Assembly (NCBI GenBank): GCA_049999725.1
Contig: JBNGIS010018087.1
Span: 1 to 38,168 of the forward strand
Reading direction: 5' to 3'
Length of the DNA: 38,168 bases
Source: Haplomitrium mnioides
Lineage: Eukaryota > Marchantiophyta > Haplomitriopsida > Calobryales
The notes beneath the pieces were generated by a model. The model was not told the origin of the DNA. It searched no databases and was given only the letters and a program-made list of their open reading frames with translations. A program made the translations under genes and the position numbers. Of the stretch, positions 29,991-38,168 are shown in pieces; positions within the stretch are counted from its first letter, which is position 1; each line of letters begins with the position of its first letter.

Positions 29991-31200
29991 TCTTCTAATC
30001 CAAACATTTATTAAAGATGATTTGAAAATTTTTAGTACTTTAGGCTATCTTTTGAAATTTGAGACATCAAGGCATGTTTTAGTGAATTATTTATATATTT
30101 TTGGTGGTTTGGGATCATGCAGTCAAATATAGTTGCCAATTGTTTCTTCATTGTGACCAACAAATGAACGAAAGAACAAAACTTGCAAACCATCAAAGGA
30201 AATGCCATGTTGATGGTTAAAAGTACTTGGGACCACCAAAAAAACATTGATAAAGAATCTTTGGTGGGTTTGCATGTTGTTGGTGCATTAATATTCAATC
30301 ATCCTCTTTCTTCAAGGGCTTTTTTAACCTAAGTAAACTTGAGAGGCAACTCTAATTTGGTAGTTATGGTGCTCAATAGAATATTGTGTGACTTTGAAGA
30401 CCCGCTGCCTCCCACTTTGTATCTTCGGTTGGACAATACAACACGAGAGAATAAGAGTTCCATCTTATTTGGATATCTTGGTCTCCTAATTGCCAAGAAT
30501 GTTTTCCAAAGAAAAAGGTGGGATTTCTCACGGTTGGCCATACTCATGATCAAATTGATCAAATGTTCAACAAATTCTTGAAACGTTTAAAATGTGCCAA
30601 AGCTTTCATAATTACAAGTCTTAGCGAGACGATGCAATTGTCTTATAATCATAAACCACATGTAACTCTTTTGATAGAAACTTGGGATTTCCAATTGTTT
30701 CTGCAACAACCTCCTTCTTTAGTTTAAAAGATACATGATATTACCTTTAATCAACAATTCAAGTTCAAGTTGAGTGATTTGAATGCAGAGATTTGGAGCA
30801 AACAATTTTCAACATATGAGTTTTGGCTAACTCTAGATAGTGTTTGTGAGCTTAATTGCCTACCTAAAGTGGACAGAGAAATTTAAAGTTCAATGTTGAT
30901 TCTTCTTAAGACATATTTTGAAATCAAATGATCTCAAAAGGAAGAAAAAGAAGTAGATGTAGAGAAAGTGGTCTATGCAATAAGGGACATAATAAATGAG
31001 AACTACTACAAGTTCTTGCTAGATTCTGATATTAAATAGTGGAATGAATTTTTTTTCTTGGCCAACAATTGATTGTGGTTTACATCCTTGAAAGAAAATG
31101 ATGAGAACTCGAAGCAGAATTCACCTTTTCACCTTCACAACCGACAAATACTTGTAATGATTCTCAAAATGTTCATCTAGGTTCTTAGTTTGATGCTCAA
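29991..31200 (+). pseudogene. DUF7869-type core domain
   Basis: In one frame the block reads NLQTIKGNAMLMVKSTWDH, SLVGLHVVGALIFNH, RGNSNLVVMVLNRILCDFED and then LYLRLDNTTRENKS (about 30416-30457) and ILFGYLGLLIAKNVFQ. A one-base loss in an A-run near 30510 shifts the frame to VGFLTVGHTHDQIDQMFNKF (about 30520-30575) and AFIITSLSETMQL. LDN..RENK followed by VGHTH.QIDQ.F is the hallmark I associate with DUF7869 proteins, which have an RNase H-like look and occur in transposon-like genes. After a stop at 30725 the same region continues in a related frame: FKLSDLNAEIWSKQF and VVYAIRDIINENYYKFL. Function is unknown. The copy cannot make a full protein. Confidence 0.65.
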
Positions 31201-31812
31201 CAAGAAGAGGAAGATGTTCGAGTAGAATATATACTTTTTACATGTTGAGCAATCTATTTTGGAGTACCTAGGCTACGAGAAAAGGCTATTTCATATAACA
31301 CCAGATACAGGCACAAATTTGGCAACCTATATGAGGTGAAAGCAAAAATGTTTATTTGTGTTGTTGCATCACTTGATCCAAAGAGCAGACCGTTTTGGAT
31401 TGCCAATGTCCTCAAAGTTTTGTCACTTGATGAGGAAGAACCTCCCAACCTAAAATGAATACGTGTCCAATGGTTTGTTTGTGAGGTTGAGGATGTATTT
31501 TTTGGATAATACTTTCCATAAAAAATAGCAGCAATAAAAAGGAAATGCAAATCCAAGTTACATATTAATGTACTTGATGCAACACAAATCACAATCTTGT
31601 TTTTTGATTTTCTTCTCATTCAAAAATGCCAATTGAGTAAAACCACTCTAGCTACCATTAAACCAAATCTATTTGAGTACGAAAGAGAGAAAGCAATCAA
31701 TCCTCAAGTATTTGAAAGAGATTCAATCAATATTATTAACACTGAGACAGAACATGTTAATCTTGATGAATCTACACAAGTGGAATCTAAAGAAGTGGAT
31801 ACAAGTGACTAA
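31201..31812 (+). pseudogene. C-terminal domain of the DUF7869-type gene
   Basis: A frame with a few stops reads EVKAKMFICVVASLDPKSRP, FWIANVLKVLSLDEEEPPN, RVQWFVCEVEDVFFG and TILFFDFLLIQKCQLSKTT, and ends in an acidic tail (INIINTETEHVNLDESTQVE) at a TAA at 31810-31812. The RPFWIA.V...VQW pattern resembles the small beta-rich, BAH- or Tudor-like domain that follows DUF7869 in related proteins; this is from memory and moderate. The final 71 codons (31597-31812) are free of stops. Confidence 0.5.
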
Positions 31813-32279
31813 AGTCATTTACCCTATTGCTTATTGTGTACGTTCAGTTTATATTGTAGTTTAAGTTTATTATTTTATAAAGTACCTGAGAATATCATCA
31901 AGTAATTTTTAAATTTATATACCACCTTGAAATTTTAAGTGTAAAATATTCCAATTTCATTTTATCTTCTGTAATGAAACTTAAAACATTTAATCATAAA
32001 TTTCATTTGGTTTGTAAAAATAATTCTGATCCAAAATGTAATTATATTCCTTTCGTTTTTATTTTTTGAAAAAGAATTTAATGTTTTGGTATTGCTAAAG
32101 TTTCTGCCCAAATCGACTATTGAATCATATACTTGCAAGGTTTTTGACATAAAACTTGAAACCTTTTGCACACTTTGACTCTAATAGAGAGCTTTGTACC
32201 TATTTTAATCTAAGATTTTGATTCAAGAACCTAATCATAAGCAAGCCTAGAGTTTTTTGTGGAAAACAAAATCTTAAAC
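31813..32279. other. AT-rich 3' flank of the DUF7869-type gene
   Basis: There is no coding frame beyond short chance ones. T- and A-rich runs are present, and polyadenylation-like signals (AATAAA variants) cannot be told from background. Confidence 0.35.
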
Positions 32280-32645
32280 GCATCTAGACTCCAATCTACA
32301 AGACTATAGTCTATGCACATATAAAATTTGATGCTCAAGTCAAAACCTCATACCCGTATAGACTCTTCTACGAAACTTAAAACATATGTTCAACATAGTC
32401 TTTGTTGCTATATGTTCAGATGTTGAGCTTGGATTCCTATGTGCGCATAAACTTTGGTGTAGAGGTCAAAGCCTTCCACACGTACTAACTCTGATATACA
32501 ACCCTCAACCTTCTGCACACAAAGGCTATAGTGTAGACTTTAAATTCTACACCACTTTAAGGCTCTCTTGTAGAACTCGTAACCTTTTGTTTGGTAGACT
32601 CTAGTCAAAAACTTGGAGATGATGCTTGTTTGGACTATGAAGTAA
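32280..32645. repeat. Hairpin-motif cluster downstream of the DUF7869-type gene
   Basis: GACTATAGTC followed by TATGCACATATA (32302-32324), CCGTATAGACTC (32354), CCTATGTGCGCATAAAC (32434) and TAGTGTAGACTTTAAATTCT (32529-32548) repeat the theme of a GACT..AGTC palindrome next to an ATGC..GCAT palindrome. They are more decayed than at 14195-14640. Confidence 0.45.
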
Positions 32646-33831
32646 ATCTCTAAAGCCACTAGCCTTTTTGATTATGAACTATGACTCTTTTGCATATATG
32701 ATTCTCTAAATTATGAAAATTTTTTAATTGCTAAAACCTTCTAAAATATACCCACTTTAACTATTCTATGCATGGATTTTCAACTACAAAAGAAAGCTTC
32801 TTTCTTGCTTGAACTTGAAAATAGAGCTCCAAAATCCATGCAATGTTTTGCTTTGTTAGTTATTATGTCTTAGGATTCCAAACTTGTTCTCTTGACTTCT
32901 AATCTACTTGGGTTTTTTCTTCATGTTTTTTTTTCAAAAAAATAAGTTTCTCAGAGCACTATGTCTATACACACGTAGAGTTTGTGTAACCAAACTTATT
33001 TAAAAATAACATATTTTGAGGTATACTTCAATTTTTTGGCTTCAAAATGTAGTCAAAGAAAAATACAAGTTTCTTATAAAAACATACCATAATTTTTATA
33101 CTTTTTATCGATTTCAAGATTTCCAATATTTTTATAAAAACTAAGAATATTATTCAATTTTTCATAATGAAAACGATTCTTGTTCTATTATGTTTGTTAA
33201 ATTGGCAAAAAAAGAAGCTCAAAAACTCACGTAGTTTTTGTTTTTCAAAAATAGTCTCATTTTCTTTGTTTTTTGAGCTCAAAATTTACGTTTTTCTTGA
33301 AAAAAAAGTTCATGTTTTGAGTAGCATGTTCTTGATTCACAATAGCGGCTGTTTCATGCTTTCTTGGATTGATTCATACTCTCTTAGATACCTTTCAACT
33401 CCATGAACATATACTCCCTTCCTCAATTGTGTGGAGTATCTTCACCATAATTGTCTTTGCCCTTCATGAACCCTTAAAACTATGAAACTTAGAAAAATAA
33501 TCAAATCTTGAGCTCCAAATGTCCAAAAATTGAGCTGTAAACCTTAAGCTCCAAATATCCAAGCCTTTGATGTCATAATTGGCACACTTTGTGGATCATT
33601 GACAATCAAGTCTAAGACTCGTGTCTTTATACCTCAAACATATTCTATGACATAATCTCACTCTTTGATAGCAATATTGACCTATTAATTTCCCTACTAG
33701 TCATTGCTATCCTTTCCAATTATATTACTTTGATCTTTATTTTTCTTGGGATAGTTTCTTGAATAATGGCCAAGCTTGCCATAATGAAAAAAAATTCTAC
33801 TTGATGAGTTATTGTAATTGTACAAGCATGA
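32646..33831. other. AT-rich sequence without a recognisable gene
   Basis: It is dominated by A/T runs. One further decayed hairpin member is near 32961 (CTATACACACGTAGAG). The open frame at 33167-33406 (+) is Lys/Phe/Ser-rich and of no recognisable family. Confidence 0.4.
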
Positions 33832-34206
33832 TGTTGTGCTATTTATAAGAAAATAGATAGGAGTGAAGGAGATGGTAGTGACTATTTAATAGTGATCACC
33901 TCTTTCATTAAAGATTGGTATAAGATCACTTTTAAGGTTGGCTCACATTTTAGTCAATTGGTATTATGATTACTTGCCTTTGAAGTCACATTTAGAGAAG
34001 TAGAATAAGATCACTTTTAGGGTTGAAATCAGAAGTGACTTGTAAGTAAAGGAAGTAAGATGACACCTTCTTCTCAAGTATAAATAGAAGAGCTTCATTT
34101 CCCAACTTCTTATTTTGGAGCTCCTCTCAATTTTCTTGTGTTCTTTGGTTGCTTGCCTTATTGGCCTTTGCTTGCCTTATTGGCATTTTGTTGAATAGCT
34201 ATAACA
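33832..34206 (+). mobile_element. Candidate small LTR
   Basis: It starts TGTTGTGCTATTTATAAG and ends GAATAGCTATAACA, 375 bp. It holds two copies of AAGATCACTTTTA(A/G)GGTTG (near 33924 and 34008) and a TATA box, AAGTATAAATAGAAG, near 34076-34090, all in + orientation. It abuts copia gag sequence of the opposite strand at 34207. The flanking pentamers (CATGA and GAATT) do not match, so boundaries or solo status are doubtful. Confidence 0.4.
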
Positions 34207-34972
34207 GAATTATCTTTGATTTCTTACTCATTTGGAATTTGTCTTTGAGTTCTTTTATAGTTACCCCTCTTTTGCGACTTCCCACCTTGGAATTTCTTGG
34301 CCTTCTTGCCTCTTGTAAGCAAGGAAAAACTTTGTTCAAGTCCACCCAAACACTCTTTCCTTCTTGTTTCTTCAGCCAATAGCATGGTGCTTGCTTCATC
34401 CAAAGTCAGTATGCTCAGATTTCTCTCCAATAAGTGCAACAATACATCATAGAGCTCATACAAACTAGCAAGTAATTTTTGCACAATGGTTTCCTCTTTT
34501 AGATCCAAGTTTATTGATAGCAATTGCTCAACTAGTGTTTTCACCTTAGCAATGTGATCTTCCATGTCATCCTCCTCTCAAAATCTTAGGGACAACAAAC
34601 TTCTTCACACTGAAGTGGAGCAAATACTCCCCTCTATGTATAAGCTTTTCTAAGGCTATTCAAAACCTCACTTAAAGTATTGAGAAACCTCACATTGGTA
34701 AACTACCTCTTACCCAAACTCAGACAAATTAGGATTTGAATATACATATTTTTCTTGATCCACATTGCAATTTCTTCCTCAATGGCACTCTTACCACTAG
34801 TCTTAGAAAACTCACCATAGATATACCTCCATAATCTTTTCAGCTCAAGGATTAGTTGCATTTTGGTTTTATAGTCTAGAAAGTCAGTTCCTTCAAACGT
34901 TTCTATAGAATACATACTTGAGTTACCAAGACTTGCATCTCTCATCATAAGTAGGCCCATAGCTTGTTGCAA
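34207..34972 (-). pseudogene. Copia gag relic
   Basis: Minus-strand frames read MYSIETFEGTDFLDYKTKMQ, ELKRLWRYIYGE, EDHIAKVKTLVEQLLSINLD, QKLLASLYELYDVLL and SILTLDEASTMLLAEETRRK. This order and wording is the UBN2-type Gag of plant Ty1/copia elements, which forms the particle. Frames 34972-34703 and 34565-34224 are joined by a stop- and frameshift-bearing gap. The expected CCHC knuckle after GNYKRTQRQ is missing, cut by the LTR boundary at 34206. It lies downstream of copia integrase and reverse transcriptase on the same strand, the wrong order for one element. Confidence 0.7.
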
Positions 34973-35044
34973 ATATCAAAACAAATCAATAAAACACATT
35001 AGCAAATAACCACAGATGGTGAGAATTATAAGAAGAGGAAATGT

Positions 35045-35720
35045 GATATCCTCGAATTGAAGATATGCTTGCGAATTGTATTTTTTACTCCATACAAAAA
35101 AAATACTAGTGAACTACTTCGTGAGTTGAGCTCCTCTATAGGAACTTTCAATAGACCTTCTCTTGCAAAAATGATTTTCTCCTTTGTTATCGATGTTCAC
35201 ATGTTGAGACAAGCTCATGCTTGTTGTCTTTGCCTTTCTATCTTTGGTTACATACCTACCCAACAAGTGTTGTACTTTCTGTAAGCTTACCATCACAAAG
35301 ACTTGACTAACATACCTCTTTTCTCTTGTCTTTGTGTGAGGAATGGCTTTTAGCAATAATAGGTCATCCATATAGAGTGTAATGATTTTGCACTCATCTA
35401 ATTTGATGTAGACATATTGATTTGCATTTAATCTGTGGTATCTTTTACTCAACAAGCATTCGATTCATTTCTTTGAAAAGGTTGTGGATCCTTGTTTGAG
35501 TTTATAAATGTCCATTTTCTTAACAAATAGATATTTTCTTCTTGAGCTTCACCTTTTGGCTACTTCACAAAGATTTTTTTATCAAGATCTGTTGTCTTGA
35601 TGTTCATCTATTCTGCTTTCCAACCATGTTTCACTACGAGTGCCAATAGGCATCTAATAGAGGTAAAATTTGCTGTAGGTGAAACTTTTTCATTGTAGTT
35701 AAGGCATTTTTGTTTGTGAA
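35045..35720 (-). pseudogene. Copia reverse transcriptase relic
   Basis: Minus-strand pieces in order are FTSIRCLLALVVKHGWK-like, DLDKKIFVK.PKG, YKLKQGSTTF and then, in the 113-codon frame ending at 35114, NANQYVYIKLDECKIITLYM with the catalytic YMDDLLLL (plant copia usually YVDDML or similar). The domain copies the element's RNA into DNA. Frameshifts and stops are frequent, and the sequence after QHLLGRYVTKDRK is divergent. RNase H is not seen. Confidence 0.7.
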
Positions 35721-36200
35721 TCCCCTTGTTCTTTTTGAAAACCCGCTTTGCGGCTTACTGCTTTCCTCTCTATTGTATTCTTAAAAGCCTTTTGGTGTGG
35801 TTTTGTGGATCATATTCACCTTCTATGTTATGGCTGCCTATTAATTCTAATCATTGTGGCTGCCATGAAAATTTTAGTTATTGCACATTGAAATCGACAA
35901 GCTACTTGTCTCACCATTTCCTAAGAAAAACATGCCTTTGTTAATGCCATAGAATTCTGGTTGTGTTTGAATTCTACCTAATCTTTTGGGCCTATCAAAT
36001 TCTACATCAAATTTTTTTCCATCCTCCCACTCTTTTGGTTCATCCTTATGAATTTTCTCTCATACCTCCATGTCCTCTGGTTTTGATATCTTTTTGCTTG
36101 GACCTGCACTCTCAAGTTCATCTTTGACTTCTGGTGTTAGTTGTCTCTCATTGGATGGCTCAACTTACATTTTAAATTCAGGTTTTGGTCTCTTCGAAAA
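35721..36200 (-). pseudogene. Copia integrase-reverse transcriptase linker
   Basis: A fairly open minus-strand frame reads SNERQLTPEVKDELESAG, SKPEDMEV, HKDEPKEWEDGKKFDVEF and RPKRLGRIQTQPEFYG. Acidic, Pro/Ser-rich text of this kind joins integrase and reverse transcriptase in copia polyproteins. Confidence 0.5.
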
Positions 36201-36905
36201 TAACGTCCCTCTATAGATGATCTTCACCTACTTGTGGTATAGAAGATGGTACCTTTTAATTGCATACTAATATTCTAGAAAATTTCTAGTATCAAACTTA
36301 TTGTCCAACTTTCTCTTCATCTCCTCTAGCACTAGTGCATATATGTCTCATCTAAAGATTCTTATATGAGAGATATCTAGTCTCTTACCCATCTATGCTT
36401 TCTCTAGTTATTTTCCTCTTCAAGGCTATTGAAGGGCTTATATTGTTTAGATAGTTGGTTGTGGTTATGGTCTCAACTCAATGTCTTTCATTAAGGCTAG
36501 CCTCACTCAACATACATGTAGTCTTTTCAACTAGCATTCTTTATAATTGTTCAATTGCACCTTTTGGCATTGGGCTAGCTTTTGATTGTTGTATAGCCTT
36601 TGATTCCTTCCTCCTTCACACATCTTGTGAACTCCTTGCTTGTGTTTTTAGCTTCTTCATCTGTTTTTAAAATCTTCTCTGAAATGTTGAGCTTATTTGC
36701 TACTTACTTGATAAAATTCCTAAGGACTTCATTCTTGGTCTTTATGACATATAGAAATGCTTTCTTGATTTTGTCATCTTTCAATCTCACAAAGTACATG
36801 GCTTCTCTACTAGAGTTGACTTACAATGGTCCATATACATTATAGTGGATCATATCGAATGTATGTAGTGCTATAGTGTTTGATTTCTTGGGCATTGGCT
36901 AATAG
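36201..36905 (-). pseudogene. Copia integrase core relic
   Basis: The minus-strand text HTFDMIHYNVYGPL (usual form LDLIHSDVCGPL, where the first catalytic Asp is the D of HSD, here apparently Asn) is followed by SSREAMYFVRLKDDKIKKAF, VIKTKNEVLRNFIK and TSKEFTRCVKEEGI. Integrase inserts the cDNA. Upstream the coding stops at a possible LTR boundary at 36915, so the zinc-binding N-terminus is not attached. Strongly mutated and non-functional. Confidence 0.65.
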
Positions 36906-36914
36906 TACTATTTT

Positions 36915-37435
36915 TGTTGAGAACTATTGCTTGAGTAGGAGGACTGATCTTGATGAGTATCAACGTCAAGTCCTTTCCAAAACTCAATCCTAGGAAAGGA
37001 TTCTTATGTAATGCATCTTTAATACTATAACTAGTAATAACTAGCATATTCCTAGCTGTTTTAGCTAACTAGCTAATTAGTTTAGTTAGTTAAAGAGAGC
37101 CATGTGTCAATAGCACAAGGCACCATAATTTTTGTTAAACTTTGGCTACAAATGGCATGCACTAATTGTGTGCATGCATGAGGAATAACAAGAAGAATCA
37201 TCAAATGATGATCATTATGCAATCAAATGGAGAATATGTAACTCGTTTCATGTACATAATCCAAAGAGGGCTCTATCATTGAGTGCTCTCTCATATCATA
37301 TATGTTGTGTCTCACCTTTTTTCTACACAAGTGCATGTTGTTAGTCTACACAAAATTGCTCAAAGAAGTATATTGCAAGCATTCCATAACTTTTCCAATA
37401 CATACATCATTGAGGAATTGCTTGCAATTCTAACA
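36915..37435 (+). mobile_element. Candidate copia-type LTR inserted at the integrase relic
   Basis: It starts TGTTGAGAACTATTGC and ends GCAATTCTAACA, 521 bp, with TAGTTAGTTA-type repeats in its first half typical of copia LTRs. There is no primer-binding site after its end. The flanking pentamers ATTTT and ATATG do not match, so it could be diverged, truncated or miscalled. Confidence 0.35.
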
Positions 37436-38168
37436 ATATGATTCCATTGTTGATTTATCATCAACTTATTTTTTTGATAAAATCAAGTTCAACCTCTCCC
37501 AAATGGCTGCAATTTAGTCTTTCAAGCCATGATAAAGTCATTCTTGGTAATTTTGTTAAAAAGTTTTTCAAAAGTTTTTTGTGCACATAAATGTCCTAGC
37601 ATCTTGTGCTAACTCTTCTAAGGTTACTATGATGGCATCATTCTTCTATGAAATGGTGATTCCCTTATATGTGTCTTGATTCCTATATACAGAATTATGT
37701 TGTTCTTATCCAAGTTTTTGAGCCTCATTGTTTGGTTCAAATTTTACTTTCGGACTTTAGAATTGCATATATGACTTGTTGCTTCTGAAGTTGGGTACCA
37801 CCTATGTTTAGTGCAGTCACTTCTCAAAGTCCTGCTCTGATTCTTGGGTGAATCACGATGTTCTTGTCTAGGTTTCTCAACCTCATGGTTTGGATTTGGG
37901 TCAAGTTTTACTCTCAGACTCTATGATTGCAGAGATGATAAATTGCTTCTGAATGAGGGTACCACCTCTATTCAGTGCAATCACTTCTCCTCAGAGCCAC
38001 ATTGTGATTCTAGAGATTAATCTGTTGTGACTAGCTTATGCTCATCATCCAAGGTATCTTTAACATTATCTTTGTCGCTTATCTTGGTCTTGCTCTTGTC
38101 TTTGTTGGTCTTTGTATCTTTGTAGCTCTTGGTGAATAATAGCCGCTACTTTAAACCAAGAACAGACT
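37436..38168. other. AT-rich sequence with unassigned coding-like text on the minus strand
   Basis: The minus strand at 38040-38165 reads KSYKDTKTNKDKSKTKISDK and nearby EELAQDARTFMCTKNF. These suggest remains of a charged protein such as a Gag, but no domain is certain. The only clear structure is a tandem duplication. Confidence 0.3.
37701..38016. repeat. Two ~158-bp tandem copies
   Basis: TGTTCTTATCCAAGTTTTTG at 37701 and TGTTCTTGTCTAGGTTTCTC at 37859 start two related copies. Each contains AGCCTCAT/AACCTCATGGTTTGG, GGGTACCACCT and GTGCA.TCACTTCTC in the same order. Confidence 0.65.

Noticed and set aside
33827-34211. Target-site duplication for the candidate LTR at 33832-34206
   Set aside because: The pentamers outside the proposed ends (CATGA and GAATT) differ, and shifting either border by a few bases did not give a match.

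Overview
The window looks like repeat-dense nuclear DNA of a land plant. Almost everything that can be read is decayed transposable-element sequence: plant-type LTR retrotransposons (Ty3/gypsy-like gag-protease, Ty1/copia gag, integrase and reverse transcriptase) and an intron-bearing gene with a DUF7869-type core. No intact host gene, rRNA, tRNA or CRISPR array was found. The species cannot be named from this window. Many lesions look like C-to-T or G-to-A changes, the pattern expected of old, methylated plant repeats.

Layout. (1) 1-2955: a GC-rich ~4 kb-class LTR in + orientation (343-2955, 5' part missing), with the end of another LTR (1-342) apparently inserted in it. (2) 2956-5705: AT-rich flank with tandem blocks. 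(3) 5706-9201: a second copy of the long LTR, a solo LTR with a perfect 5-bp target-site duplication (AAAAG). (4) 9207-12000: relics of a minus-strand copia element, including an LTR with a primer-binding site on one side and a polypurine tract on the other. (5) 12896-15528 (-) and about 15959-31812 (+): two decayed, apparently intron-containing genes arranged head to head. The plus one has a recognisable DUF7869-type core and is interrupted by (6). The minus one is unrecognised. Their introns and flanks are full of hairpin repeats with ATGC..GCAT centres.

(6) 16783-28405: an 11.6 kb minus-strand element of the same long-LTR family, inserted into a reading frame of the plus gene and flanked by ATATT on both sides. 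In its own direction it reads LTR (24404-28405), primer-binding site, gag, zinc knuckle, retropepsin-like protease, polypurine tract, LTR (17352-21295), a second primer-binding site, about 380 bp of a second gag, and then only the last 9 bp of an LTR U5 end. It has no reverse transcriptase or integrase, so it would need a partner element to move. (7) 32641-38168: AT-rich sequence, a candidate small LTR, copia gag, integrase and reverse transcriptase relics in scrambled order, a second candidate LTR, and a tandem duplication.

The genes do not form a working pathway. The story is layered insertion: an old gene pair or transposon, hit by a non-autonomous gypsy-like element whose relatives sit to the left, with copia debris on both sides. 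The most interesting items are the collapsed third LTR of the nested element and the head-to-head gene pair with hairpin-filled non-coding sequence.
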